The notes under the pieces: model-generated
Databases searched by the model: none
What the model saw: the letters and a program-made list of their open reading frames with translations, nothing else
What the model was told of the DNA's origin: nothing
Assembly: GCA_024180945.1 (NCBI GenBank)
Contig: JAKSGN010000036.1
Coordinates: 1,674,001 to 1,738,000, forward strand
Reading direction: 5' to 3'
From: Macrophomina tecta
Taxonomy: Eukaryota; Ascomycota; Dothideomycetes; Botryosphaeriales; Botryosphaeriaceae
DNA: 64,000 bases
Part shown: one piece after another, positions 10,540-21,334 of the stretch
Layout of the letters: each line of letters opens with the position of its first letter
Position numbering within the stretch: the stretch's first letter is position 1
Translations under genes and position numbers: made by a program

Positions 10540-11597
10540 TGACCAATCTCTATCACGCCCGCAGAATCAGCAACGCACCTCACGCAAAAAGGATCCCGCC
10601 GACACTCACGATCAGCCCAGTACCACGGAAACTGGTGCCCCCACTGGCACAGCGCGTAAAAAATGTCCCTCCCACTCGCCCTCAACGCATCGCGCATGAC
10701 GCCAAACCGCACCTGCGGGCTCTCCACGTTCGCCGCGAACCCGCCGCAGTTGTCGTACTTGAGATAGTCGACCGTCCACTCGGCGTACGTGGCAGCGTCG
10801 AGCTCCTCGTTGCCCCACGAGCCCGGGTAGAAGGCGCAGTCGTAGATGCCCGCGTCGCTGTAGATGCCGAGCTGCAGGCGCCGCGCGTGGAGGTAGTCGG
10901 CGATGCCTTTGACGCCGCCGGGGAGCTTGGTCAGGTTTGCTTGCTGGCGGCCGGAGGCGGGGTCGCGGTGCGCGTCTTGCCAGCCCTCATCGAGGGTGAG
11001 GATGGTGTAGCCGGCGTCGCGGAGGCCGGTGGAGACGAGAAGGTCGGCGGTTTGCTCGATCGTGCTTTGGTCGAAGTTGGTTTTGAAGGTGTTCCAGCTG
11101 TGGCGGAGTCAGTAGAGGGAGTTTGGGAACTTTTTGGACTGATGGGCCTGTGACCTGTTCCACCCCATCTGAGGGGTGTTGGCGGAAACGGCCAACGATA
11201 GTGGAAGGGCTGCAAGTAATGTCGAGCAGAGAAGTGCCGCGGCCATTTTTGTCAATTGTGTAGAATGCATTTTCGACGTCTCCGTGTGCAGTAGCCTACA
11301 ATTTTGGAGTAGTTCTTATCATCCATACACGCATCAATGCTAATTATTCTTGGTGCTTTGGAACTTCCGAACTAAGTAAGATGGGCGGATTGGCGGAGAA
11401 GACCCGGAGGGCGTGCGGGGAAGCCAGCGGAGCATTGCCCGAGACTTGCTCCGGCTCAACGTCAGGTCGATTAATACGAAGAACAGATCAAACACAACGC
11501 TGCAGTTGAATGAAAATCCCTCTCACATCTCCTCCGTTCGCATTTATGGTCCCTTTTCCCCCGGTTCAAGCCGTCCAGGAGCAGCCTGGAAAGACCA

Positions 11598-12481
11598 ATG
11601 ATGCTCAAGATCACCTTCCTATTCTGGTATCTGACGTTTTTCTTTTCAGCCAATGGGGAGCCACGAGCACCTCTAAGCTACGTCACGGAGCCCAACGGCC
11701 TCTACTCACCTCAAAAGCCAGATGGCGCATCCACACTTCTGGACCTCATCACATCCCGTCCAGAACTAAGCAAGCTAGCCTCGACACTCGAGCAGCCCGC
11801 AGGTAAGATACCACATCAATTAGGGACCTGCTACAGGGCCTGCGAATATACAGAGGCTTACAGAATGCCGGAAAGGCTTCTCAAAGGCATTTGACACTAC
11901 TCCGACATGGAACTTTACCTTCTTCGCGCCAAGCAACAAAGCATTCAACAACACCGGCGACTACTTTGAGACGTATCTGAGCACTCCGTAAGTTGTGGTT
12001 TTAATAGAGTGCATAGTATCGAATTGATGCTGATGTGCGCAGCAAAGGAATCTGGTGGATCGGCAACGTCATCAACCACCATTACATCCCCAACAGCATC
12101 CTCAGACAGGAGGACTTCAACAGCACGCTCAGTCGAGTCCAGGTACGTCGCAGAACAACGCCTGACAGGACCATCTGAGCTAACACTGGCATCAGACGGG
12201 CAGCTACCTATACATTGGAACTCAACTCGTCGACGATGTCTTGATTTTGAACGGTGTAGCGAGGGTGACGGAAGCTGATATCCCCTTGACAAACGTAAGT
12301 AATTGCCTGGTAGTAGCGTGGCAGGCGTAGCCAGCGTTAACCGGATATCCTTCAGGGCGTGGTACACATCGTAGACCGCATCCTTGATCCATCTGCTCAA
12401 ATGTTTGAGATGGATCTTGCGAAGGTTAAGCAAAAGTTCATTGCTGGGAGTTGCTCCAACCCCGACCTGCCGTACTGCTGA
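11598..12481 (+). CDS. Secreted fasciclin (FAS1) domain protein
   Basis: Five exons (11598-11802, 11864-11987, 12043-12142, 12196-12294, 12356-12481) keep frame throughout and give 217 aa. The first 20 residues (MMLKITFLFWYLTFFFSANG) form a signal peptide. One FAS1 domain follows. It opens with STLLDLITSRPELSKLAST, has the H1 box FFAPSNKAFNN, a central INHHYIP, and the H2 box GVVHIVDRILDP. A Cys pair lies near the C-terminus (GSCSNPDLPYC). FAS1 proteins of fungi are extracellular or wall-associated and linked to adhesion; no GPI signal is visible here, so it is probably soluble or wall-bound. The GH27 relic is divergently oriented about 350 bp away. An adjacent in-frame ATG at 11601 could also start the protein. 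Confidence 0.83.
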
Positions 12482-13083
12482 GAATCTCGTCTGGGCGGTT
12501 GTATCCCGACCAGTGCTGATGCAGCGCATTCATTCACTCCACACGTACACGGTGGCTACAGAAATTCCGGAGTGGCCTCCTGGAAACAAAAGAACCTTAT
12601 TAAGCATCCGCAGATTGAAAAGTCTATAACTCCAACAGTAATAAAGACTGCGTCGAATAACAGAATTGATTACATAATTGATATATGATCAACCATGACT
12701 CAAATATCAGGGCTCTATTTCCTAGTAGAATCAGCCAATGAGAGAGCATTTGTAAAGACATTACTCAATGTATACACGGAACTACCAATTGCTTGTATTT
12801 GGGCTGTTGGATAATTTTGGGTGGAGAAGATACCCATTCGCCTGGAAACCACTCTGCAAGACTAAACCAACTAAGCACAGTGTTTGAAGCAGAACCAATA
12901 TACTTCCTATGTATGGCAGCCATCTCATCAACCCATTAGTGGCCACTCCCACGACGCGGACCCAGTATATTCCAGTGATTGAGAAATGCTGCTTAATTCC
13001 GCTCTACCGAGAAGACTATACTTACCGTTGCCTACCTTCTCCTGTTGGTAGTTCGTGAATCGCACTCCGCTTGAGGCGTGGAC
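12482..13083. other. Gene-free spacer
   Basis: AT-richer than its surroundings. AATAAA occurs at about 12641, soon after the fasciclin stop, and could serve in 3'-end formation. Nothing else is supported. Confidence 0.5.
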
Positions 13084-13815
13084 TCAGCGCGACACGTGAA
13101 GGACTGCGTGCTCGCCGGTCTTGGGTGCCTTGGCCGACCATTCGGTATCCTCGCCGTCCACACCTCGCTTCTTCGAGCCCTCTGTGCCAGCGCGTGGATA
13201 GTGAGAAGCAACGAGCTTCATCAACGTCTTTGCTGCGAAGCCGCCATCGCCGATCGCCTTTTCAAACTCTTTCGAGGCAAAAATCCCGGTGCTGTGTTCC
13301 TTGATCCACTTGTCGCACCACTCCGCAAATTGGAGAATCATGATGCCGAAATCATCGGAATCGCACACGAGGTTGATGAAACTTCCGGGGAATATCTGGC
13401 AGGCGTCGAACTTCTCGAAGGCTAGATCACCGACGGGGAGCTGTTGCAACATCGCCGCTGCCGCTGTCAGCAAATGGACAACGCCAGGCTCGAGAGCAGT
13501 CACATCTGAGCTACCCAAGAGAAAAGATCGAGCTGATGGTTTGCTTCAATGTCTCGGGTCGCAGAATCCATGCTCTGAATATCTGCGATAGAGGGGCTGT
13601 AACCTCCCTTGTAGCCATACTCGAGGGCCATTGTCACGACCTCGACTGCGCGGAATGTCTTCACAGCGTATTCGCTAGTGACTCCATGGTTCTTGGAAAA
13701 TATGCTCCTCGAAGATAGAAGCCTTCAGTACGCTCTCATGCACGTAGAATGCCGTTTCCTTTTTAGCCAAAAGCAACTGCCAACGCTTACCCGCCAGGTT
13801 GGACCGGCAAGAGAC
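13084..13815 (-). pseudogene. Frame-broken BTB/POZ-like relic
   Basis: Three minus-strand reading segments in different frames line up with one BTB-type protein. Around 13765-13678 there is FYVHESVLKASIFEEH, a classic fungal BTB start. Around 13687-13520 another frame gives FRAVEVVTMALEYGYKGGYS (the E...LEY.Y.G.Y part) and then HQLDLFSW. Around 13512-13084 a third frame gives VHLLTAAAAMLQQLPVGDLAFEKF and an acidic/Lys tail. Stops at 13675-13677 and 13500-13502 end the first two segments. No intron with good sites bridges the first break. The second could alternatively be an intron from GTAGCT to CAACAG. No convincing start codon remains. It is most simply a decayed gene of the same superfamily as the one at 1-790. 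Confidence 0.6.
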
Positions 13816-14414
13816 CTTACGGAGCGTTAGCGAGCTGCCAGGAGTGCAATGAGTGACAACCTACTGGGTGTGGCTCCGGCGCATTAGACACAAGTCAGGT
13901 ACCTCATCTGCAGGCAGCCCCATTGCCGGCTGTGTCGCCGGCTCGATTTGAGCGGCGGAGCAGGATTCAGTGCAAGATGACGATCGAGGCCAGGCGCACT
14001 CGAGTTGAATGAGACCGAACGAAGAGGAAGAGAGTGAGAAGGCCAAAGGCGAGCGGCGGAAGGAGGAGTGTTGCGACCAGACAGGCAGGCGCATCACCAC
14101 AGAGGGCAGATCCCGCGTCGCACCTTTCACCCTCCTCCGCCCCGGCGCTCCTTCCGCTTCACACCCCAACGACGTCAACTCCAGCAAACATCTAGCAGCA
14201 TCTCTATTCACTTTTCATCTGCTGCAGCTATCTCATGCTTTTGAGTCAAAAGGGAGAAGGAAAAATGCCATCTGGCTGCACCAAGACGCCCACCAAACAT
14301 CCACAATGCCGAGTGCAAGAATATCCCCGTCCCCATCCCGTCCCCATCTCCGGCTCAAAAGGTATTTTCTCCCACTCATGATTGCCCAATGCACCAACCC
14401 GCACCAATCCGACC
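13816..14414. other. Spacer 3' of the Nup85-like gene
   Basis: No supported gene. It should hold the 3' end of the nucleoporin transcript and whatever remains of the promoter of the BTB relic. Confidence 0.45.
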
Positions 14415-17400
14415 TCACTCCTCCGCCCACGCCCTCGCCAACTCCTGCGCTGCCCTCGCCCGCAAAAAATCGCACACATCCTTCCCCTTCGCGCCCTGCT
14501 GCAGCCCGCGACGCCAATCCCAGCCTCTCTTCGCGTCTCTGCTGAGCGTGCTACTGCCCTCACCGACTAGGACGCCGCTGCCTTCCGTCGACGGCTGGAG
14601 CACCGAGCTGCCAATCAGGCTGTACGAGCTAGCCGTCAGGTTCGAGACGGACTTCTTGAGCGAGCGGGGCGGCGATATGTTTGCCGGGGCGGTGCCGTGC
14701 GCGTGCGCCAGCGCCGCCTGCAGGTGCTCCTCGCACTGGGCGTAGACGAGGGAGGGCGCCGTCTGCAGGTCCTCGGCGGCGCGCATGAGGATCGAGATGT
14801 CGGCGGATGAGAGGAGGCGCTTGGGGTCTGTGATATCGTCAGTGAGAGGTCCGGTGCTGGGAGAGGAGGGGCGTTGGAACATACGGGTCACAAAAGGCAG
14901 CGCCTCGCCGAGCAGGGTTAGGAGCCCGTCAACCTGCACTGCTGAGTCGACGTCCGGATCGTACAGTCCGCCGCGGATGCTGTCAGCCGCGCTGTTGATG
15001 ATGGCCATTAGAGCCTGGGCAGCAAGTCTCTTTCTCTCCAAGGGGCGGTGTGCAGGCTTCTTTCCCTCGGAAAGATTGACCTCTTCGTCACGCAAGTCGT
15101 AGAATCTACGCAGAGTGGCATAACCGCTGAGGTACATTGACAGCATCTGAGCGGCATCGAGGTCAGATCGGGCAAGCTGGGAGAGAGTTTGCTTTGGCGT
15201 GTTGATAAGAGCCCTGAGGCGTTCATCAAGATCGGCATGTGCAGGGTAGGCGGTAGAGTGGATAAGGCAGAGGGAGATGAGTAGATCCAGAACGTCCCTG
15301 ATCTTCTTCGAGTTGTGTGCGCGGGCATAGTAGAAAAGAGCAGAACCATAGTTGTAAGAGTTCTCAGCCAGGGAAGTAGCATAGCGCTCTGCGATAGAGT
15401 TCGCATGCTCACCAAGGCCAAGGCTGTTGCAGACGCTCAAAATCTTGTCGACGCGCTCCGTAGAGCTGAGGGGTAGGCGATCAAGAAGTTCACTGATCTT
15501 GTTCTTGGCAACTTCGGCGTTGTCCAAGCGGCCAAGGACCTGAATAGCCAGTTCCCATCCCTCAGCGTTCTCAATCTTTGTCTTGCTGAACAAAATCTCA
15601 GCGTACTGCTGGAGAATTTCATCCTTGTTGAATGAAAGTCTGTCGCCTTGTCCGAAGCTTAAAACCATAAGGTCACTCTGATCGAAACCCTTCAGTAGAT
15701 TCCTGGAAGCCACTGAGTCGCCAAGCCAACCACCGGCGCTCGCAATCTCGATGATTGCGGCGGTGATGGTCAGAGACCACCCACGCATGATTGGAATGAG
15801 CCCATCCATGTTCTCCTCCATAACACAGGCTAGGGCAATTTCCACCGGGTTGTTGCTGTTGATCGTGAGACCCGGGTCTTCCTCAGCCATCACTCTCGCA
15901 AGAGAATACGCGAATCTCTTGCGATATGCCCGTCCCGGAGTTACGTCAGCAACTCTGCTGTGGCGAGAGCGCTTCGCCGACCGCACAAGCTCCTCTTCGT
16001 CTTCCCCATCCCACCAAGCCGTAAGGCAAATGCTTGCTTCAACCCAGTCAAAAGCTGCACCTAAAATTTCCTCCTCATTTCCGAGCAGAAGGCTGTACAG
16101 GATCTGCAGATTCTCGTAGACGGTGTAAGGCACTCTGCTTTCCGCCCTGCGGCTTGCGGTGCTGAAGTTGAAGACACCGTCGTCTTGAGCGCTCAAGCCG
16201 AATTCTTCATTGGCGAAAGCGCGCTCCCCCTCGGCGAACAACTTGAGATCCTCCAATGCGTCATTCACAGTCCTTCTGTACAACGTCCAGTCCATGCCCT
16301 TCACATCCCAGTCGTCATTGGTATAAATCGGGCAGCATTCGAGGACCTCGATGGCCTGGGCAATAGCCTGGTTCGTATTGACGAGCTCCACACCAGAGTA
16401 GCCGGGCCTATCGTATCCATCCTCAAGAGCGGAGTCAGCCACCGCGAAGTTCCCTCCACGGAGGAAGTGGATGGCTTCAGTGAAGCTACCTCTCATTACA
16501 CAGGTGAAAATAACATCCCAGTAGCCGGTGTCAGCAGAGTAGTTTCCAGCCATTTGCTGAAGGTGATTAAGCTCAGCAGCACTGGGATCGTGGCGAGCAT
16601 TCAGCCAGTCCACCAAAACTTTGGGAATCGGGGTCTGGCTAGTGGAGTATTGCCGTGCAAAGGATTGGCTAAAGGCCGACATCTGTCCACGCCTGGAAAG
16701 GGAGAAGCTCTGCTGTTCTTGCTCGAATGGGGGAGGGTGGTGAATTGGCAGCAGAAGGCTGGCAATGAAGTCCGCCTTCGCCAAGGGGGACGCGTTATCG
16801 GCAGGGCCAATAATATCGGAAACTGGCTTATGCGGGTGGTTCCAGAGCTTGCACAGCTCCTTTACGGCCATGGACAGAGCCTCCTCGGTTGCGTCAGTCT
16901 CTCCAAGAGTGTACAGGATCCGCTCCGTTTCCCGAACAAGCTCGTCCGGTTCTTGCAGAGATGTCACCGGGCGCGCAGCAGCGGCAGCGGCAAAGCTCTT
17001 CGCAATGCTGCCGATATCATACTGAGCACCGGATTTACCAACATGCATCTGCGGGGCGGGGCGCACGGGACTGCGCATGGTCGAAGCCCTCGACCTGTTG
17101 GTGGGGGATCCTCTGGTTGAGCCCTTGACGCTGAACTTCTGTGGTGACGCAGGCCTGCTGGATCTGCGCGAAGGAGGCCTCGCACCGAGATCGCCAATCA
17201 CGGTATTGTCCTCCTCTTGCATCTCCTCATCCTCATCCATCTCGTCATCCTCCGGCGCGCCATAGCCTTGCTTGTAGTCGTCGTCCATACGGTCCTGCTC
17301 GCGTTCATCGTAGTAGCGGTCTCTGTTGTAGTGGTGCTGATCGAAGTAGCCGTGATCGTCGTAGAAGGGATCGGCGCCAGGCGGAGGACTGCTTGCCAGG

Positions 17401-17816
17401 GCATCTGAAGGCACCTCCGAGGGCGCGTCGGAGTAGTAGCTGCGGGCAGACTGTGACCTGGTGGGAATGTAGCTCCTGCCGCGTCCCCTCGAGCCGGAGG
17501 CGAAGGTGGACATTGTTCGGCCCTTTTGCGAAGGCGAGGGACTAGGACGGCCGAAGCGGTATGACGGAGAGGGCGTGTTGCGGGATGGCGTGCCGCGGTT
17601 CTGGCGAGAGCTGTTGAAGAGAGTGCGCGAGGGGGGCGGGGGGCCAGTGGGCGTAGTGGAGCGCGTGGAGCGACTGGACCACAGCGGACGGCCGGCGGGT
17701 GTTGTGGAAGGCAGGTTTCCGGAGGAGCTTCGACGCGACGTGCCCTGGACAGGCGGCGAATAACTCCACGGGTCGTCTTTCGAGAAGCCTTCATCATCCT
17801 TCCTGCGGCCGTACAT
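14415..17816 (-). CDS. nup85: Nup85-like nuclear pore protein (1,133 aa)
   Basis: One intron-free frame. I take the ATG at 17816 (MYGRRKDDEGF) as start. The frame stays open another 129 codons upstream, but that part reads like untranslated sequence. The first 400 residues are Ser/Pro/Arg-rich and disordered, with an acidic run near 190-210. The remaining 700 residues are an all-helical solenoid. It includes YWDVIFTCVMRGSFTEAIHFL, a WDVKGMDWTLYRR segment, SICLTAWWDGEDEEEL, and NSYNYGSALFYYARAHNSKKIRDVL, which resembles the fungal Nup85 family. Nup85 is a scaffold member of the Y-shaped Nup84/Nup107 complex at the nuclear pore. The long disordered N-terminus is an extra compared with yeast Nup85. 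Another helical scaffold nucleoporin cannot be fully excluded. Confidence 0.72.
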   Translation of the reverse strand: MYGRRKDDEGFSKDDPWSYSPPVQGTSRRSSSGNLPSTTPAGRPLWSSRSTRSTTPTGPPPPSRTLFNSSRQNRGTPSRNTPSPSYRFGRPSPSPSQKGRTMSTFASGSRGRGRSYIPTRSQSARSYYSDAPSEVPSDALASSPPPGADPFYDDHGYFDQHHYNRDRYYDEREQDRMDDDYKQGYGAPEDDEMDEDEEMQEEDNTVIGDLGARPPSRRSSRPASPQKFSVKGSTRGSPTNRSRASTMRSPVRPAPQMHVGKSGAQYDIGSIAKSFAAAAAARPVTSLQEPDELVRETERILYTLGETDATEEALSMAVKELCKLWNHPHKPVSDIIGPADNASPLAKADFIASLLLPIHHPPPFEQEQQSFSLSRRGQMSAFSQSFARQYSTSQTPIPKVLVDWLNARHDPSAAELNHLQQMAGNYSADTGYWDVIFTCVMRGSFTEAIHFLRGGNFAVADSALEDGYDRPGYSGVELVNTNQAIAQAIEVLECCPIYTNDDWDVKGMDWTLYRRTVNDALEDLKLFAEGERAFANEEFGLSAQDDGVFNFSTASRRAESRVPYTVYENLQILYSLLLGNEEEILGAAFDWVEASICLTAWWDGEDEEELVRSAKRSRHSRVADVTPGRAYRKRFAYSLARVMAEEDPGLTINSNNPVEIALACVMEENMDGLIPIMRGWSLTITAAIIEIASAGGWLGDSVASRNLLKGFDQSDLMVLSFGQGDRLSFNKDEILQQYAEILFSKTKIENAEGWELAIQVLGRLDNAEVAKNKISELLDRLPLSSTERVDKILSVCNSLGLGEHANSIAERYATSLAENSYNYGSALFYYARAHNSKKIRDVLDLLISLCLIHSTAYPAHADLDERLRALINTPKQTLSQLARSDLDAAQMLSMYLSGYATLRRFYDLRDEEVNLSEGKKPAHRPLERKRLAAQALMAIINSAADSIRGGLYDPDVDSAVQVDGLLTLLGEALPFVTRMFQRPSSPSTGPLTDDITDPKRLLSSADISILMRAAEDLQTAPSLVYAQCEEHLQAALAHAHGTAPANISPPRSLKKSVSNLTASSYSLIGSSVLQPSTEGSGVLVGEGSSTLSRDAKRGWDWRRGLQQGAKGKDVCDFLRARAAQELARAWAEE

Positions 17817-19782
17817 TCTAGAAATGGCCGAGGGAGCCTCGTACTTGATGCGCACCGGCGAGGGGCGGCGGTATCGATGGCGGTGGTTCAAGCAGTTGCA
17901 TCGGCGCTTGGGGTCTTTGTCCAACGGGTCGATGCACGTCTCGTTGGACTTGACGTGGCGGTGTTGGGGGAGTTTGTGGTCATGGTTAAGGCTGCGCACA
18001 CCAAAAGGGCTTTGGCTGCCGTCGTCCCGATCCATTGGGCGTGGCTGCGCGTGTCCGTTCACTTGCAGTTGGCGTTGCGACAAGAGGCAGAACAACACGC
18101 TCCGTCGCGTCTTCCAAACGCCGATCGTCACGTGCAGAGCTGCAGCTCGACCGCCGGCCGGGGCCGGACTCGCGATGCGCCTATTTCCTTCCTCTTCGCC
18201 CACCAGCTGCGTGCTACTCTTCTGCCGTTCAGAATCGCCGTTCGCAGGCAGTCTCGCTCCCCTCAGCTACGCGTCGCGCACGCGAGACGAGTGCGACACA
18301 GGATTCCCGGCACCAATACTCACAAGAGCCCTTGCGATTGGCAGGGCGGCAAGATGACTTCCCGAACAGCTCCAGGCACGCAAGCTAGTACGCTTTGGCT
18401 TTGATATTGGCGGCCATTTTGCATCATCAGCCATGCAATCCCCAACCCTCCGACCCCAGCCGCTGTCACCCGGGCCTGGAAATTGGACTTGGATGCGGCC
18501 CGGAGCACTCTCACCATGTCCGCAACATGGTGTGGGTCGTGTCGTGCCAGCTCTAACCCCGCCTTGCCCTGTCAACCTTTTGAGTCCGGGCCGCGCGAGT
18601 CTCGACATGACGCGATGCGACACCATATCGGGCCAGTGTCAGAGGTGTTGCAACAGCATTTGAATTTGATGGGAGGTTGAAGCACGCGTCCGGATGCAAA
18701 GAACCCAGAAAAATGAATATGTTCTACATCCGAGTGAATAGTCTGAAATCCCAAGGCAAAGGTTTGTCGTAGTGTTCCCGACGACCACGGATAAGATTGG
18801 AAGAACAGACCATATGATCTGGGAGCAATGCGACAAGCCAAACATGGTATCGCCCCGTCTATTGCCATTTCATGTGCTTGGCTTTCTTATAGCTGTGCTG
18901 CTTACTAAGCGACACAGCATGCTATGAGGCGACAGCTCTAATAGAAGCCGGTGAAACGGCATCCTGGGTTATCTGGCTTTCGGATTGTCATGCGGGGAGT
19001 AGAAATGAGCGTCAAGCAGGTCTTGTAGTCATCAGCTTCGACTGTTATTGTAAAGGCTGTGGGCTCTCCCATGTGGGTTAAGCGCGCCCATAAAAAGCCT
19101 TCCTTGATCATATTCCTCTCCAAAGCCTCTACGCCTCTGTTCTAAATGTGCACCTTGATGGATAGTCTCCGATCGCGGATGCATCACGTCGCCAAGGGAC
19201 GGGAAGTCCAAGGCAGTATAGCTCAAATGAAAACAGGAAAACGGCAGTTCTCAAGCCTCAGGAATCGCGGCGAGGGAGACTTCGGCAGTGTTGAGAGTGC
19301 AAAGCGGTGCAGGAGATGATCGAGACAGTACAGGGCCGCAAGACAGGTCTACAATGCCGCCACCAGCAAGGCAGGCTGAGCGTTCCAATTAGAGAGATGA
19401 GTCTCCGGGAGTGCTGCGCCTTATCTGATCGTCTGCGACAGCCCCGCGGGCGGGCTCGGCCCCAGGACATCCGCATCACGTCAGGCAGCAGACAGGCCCT
19501 TCCCGCCCCGTGCGCATCGCTCGCTGGCCAACCACAGCTTCTGGGCGAGGACTGCATGCTCATTGCGTTCTCGCTGGCGCTACCTCAGCTCACTTTCTGC
19601 CAGCCGGCTGCTGCCTTTTCCGCGTCTGCTCGGTGGGAGTTTTCCCAGGCCAAGCCCTAGGTTTCTCCATGTGCTCAGGCCTCGGCCTCGGAGAATTAGT
19701 ATTTAACTCAACGCAAGCGGCTCTTCCAACAAGACGCAGCTTTCGGCGCCATTGAACAACAAAGCTTCGGAGACGAGATACG
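17817..19782. promoter_or_regulatory. Divergent intergenic region between nup85 and the kelch gene
   Basis: About 2 kb with no supported gene. It should contain the promoters of both flanking genes. One GATA-type site (TTATCTGAT, 19421-19429) is present, but a single copy is expected by chance. Confidence 0.5.
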
Positions 19783-20957
19783 ATGGCTGCGGCCCAGAGA
19801 GCAACCGGCACGTGGAAGCGACTGCTCGACAGCGACGCCCTCCGCCGCTCCTCCCAGGTCGTTGCCTCTTTCGGCAACCAGCTGTTCGTCTTCGGCGGAG
19901 AGATCCAACCCAGGCAGCCGGTCGACAACCATGTCCACCTCGTCAGCCTGGATGCTAAAGATGGTGAGTAGGACCCGTGCGCACCGCCGTTTTGGCCCTC
20001 CGCACAGGCCACCTGCACTGTGCTCAAGCCAGATGAGATGAACCCGGGAGACTGACATGCATGGTGGATTGCAGTTGCCTCGGGTCAGGCCGCTGTTTCG
20101 ACCCTCGAGGCTGACCACGCCTCACCGTCGCCACGCGTTGGCTCGGCTTCTGCCTTTTGCACGACCGCGTCTACCTCTTCTCAGGCCGCGGAGGCGAGGC
20201 AATGGCCCCCATTGAGGAAAGGGGCTCATTGTGGGCGTTCGATCGCAATTCGTCCAAGTGGTCCACCGTCGCTCCGCTCAACCCCAACGCCCCCTATCCG
20301 CCGGCTCGCAGCTACCACTGCCTAGCCAGTGACGGCAAGGACAATATCTTCGTCCATGCTGGCTGTCCCGAGAAAGGCCGCTTGTCGGACCTGTGGTCCT
20401 TCAACACCGCCACGAAGGAGTGGGCGGAGCTCGCGTCTGCGCCGGATCCACCAAGAGGAGGCACCTCGATTGCCTGGGCCCAAGGCAAGCTGTACAGGAT
20501 GAACGGCTTCGATGGCACGACCGAACAAGGCGGGAGCCTCGACGTCTTCGATCCAGCGCTGAACCGCTGGTCGTCGATCAAGTACGCCCCCGACGGAGAG
20601 GATGGACCAGAGGCACGGAGCGTGAGCGCATTGCTTTATGTCCAAATAGCGGGCCGGCCTTCGCTAGTCACACTTTTTGGCGAGCGGGACCCAAGCGCAC
20701 TGGGCCACCAGGGGGCAGGCAAGATGCTCACGGACGCGTGGGTGTTCGATGTCGAATCAGCGAAATGGGCCAAGGCGGATATGGTTGGTGGCGCTGGCAT
20801 CTCGGCTTCATCGGCACCGGACAGCCCGCCCGCGCGGGGCTGGTTTGCCGCAAGCGTCAAGGAAACGGAGCAGCCCGCATCGATCCTGGTGCATGGAGGG
20901 CTTGCCGAGTCCAATGAGCGGCTGGGAGATGTGTGGCAACTGGATTTCCACGCGTGA
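19783..20957 (+). CDS. Kelch-repeat protein with an apparent 1-nt frameshift
   Basis: Exon 1 is 19783-19963 and the second exon starts at 20075 (GTGAGT...GCAG). The first exon carries a kelch blade (VVASFGNQLFVFGGE). Exon 2 begins with VASGQAAVS and PSPRVGSASAF, then switches frame at the T run 20154-20157 to HDRVYLFSGRGG. From there it continues through further blades (LYRMNGFDGTTEQGGSLDVFDP, ILVHGGLAESNERLGDVWQLDF) to the stop at 20955-20957. One extra T would restore a continuous beta-propeller of about 354 aa. Proteins of this shape occur widely in fungi and resemble plant nitrile-specifier/kelch proteins, acting as interaction propellers; the partner is unknown. The break is either a real null mutation or a homopolymer assembly error. 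I cannot tell which. Confidence 0.75.
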
Positions 20958-21334
20958 GAAGAGTGGGCTGAAAGCGGGTATACAGGTCTTTGTTGTGCAC
21001 GAGTAGACCCAATAACTGCTCCCGACTCGCTTACTTTAGTCTCTGCCGACACCGTGAGCCGCAATTGGTCCGCTCCGACCGCCTCAAGAACCCTGATTCA
21101 CGCCAAGTAAAGTGAAACCCGTAAGCAGACGCTTCTCAGATTGCAAGCGGCGTGTTGGAAGGGAGATCTCTGCTTTGCTGACACGGCGCCATTCTCCGGG
21201 AGATCGCGGCGTCTTGGGGTCTTAACTTAGCCATCGCCGCCCTCCCGGCGGTTATGTTCGTGTCTTGCTTCTCCTCTTTACTCGCGCTCCCTGTGTGTCA
21301 GTTGTGTTTACTACTACTTACTCCGGCAGTAATC
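20958..21334. other. Spacer before the GH18-like gene
   Basis: 377 bp without a supported gene. A second in-frame ATG at 21254 could lengthen the downstream protein by 27 hydrophobic residues. Confidence 0.45.

Larger units (their letters stand above)
6983..11246 (-). pseudogene. GH27 alpha-galactosidase split by a hAT transposon
   Basis: Exons 11246-11155, 11097-10610, 10549-10532 plus 7663-7611, and 7546-6983 would encode 404 aa if the insertion at 7672-10531 were absent. All phases agree. A signal peptide (MAAALLCSTLLAALPLSLA) precedes TPQMGWN and SWNTF. Next come the catalytic region LKYDNCGG, then YALCQWG, and after the insertion RMSGDI, WADMDMLEIGN, and the C-terminal beta domain. These are hallmarks of GH27 alpha-galactosidases, which release terminal alpha-1,6-galactose from galactomannan or raffinose-type sugars outside the cell. 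The element sits within the codons following IGQSY, between the two catalytic-half motifs, so the present allele should be null. No other frame damage is visible, which suggests recent inactivation. An in-frame ATG at 11270 is an alternative start. The neighbour downstream is a lyase of the same secreted class. Confidence 0.88.

Noticed and set aside
16185..17120. 311-codon plus-strand frame
   Set aside because: Lies antisense inside the Nup85-like gene and reads as its shadow.
17817..18203. 129-codon N-terminal extension of the Nup85-like frame
   Set aside because: Composition changes abruptly at MYGRRKDD; the upstream part looks like an untranslated leader that happens to stay open.
19421..19429. 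SreA/GATA-type site (ATCWGATAA) upstream of the kelch gene
   Set aside because: About one such 9-mer is expected by chance in 64 kb, and the iron genes here do not carry it.
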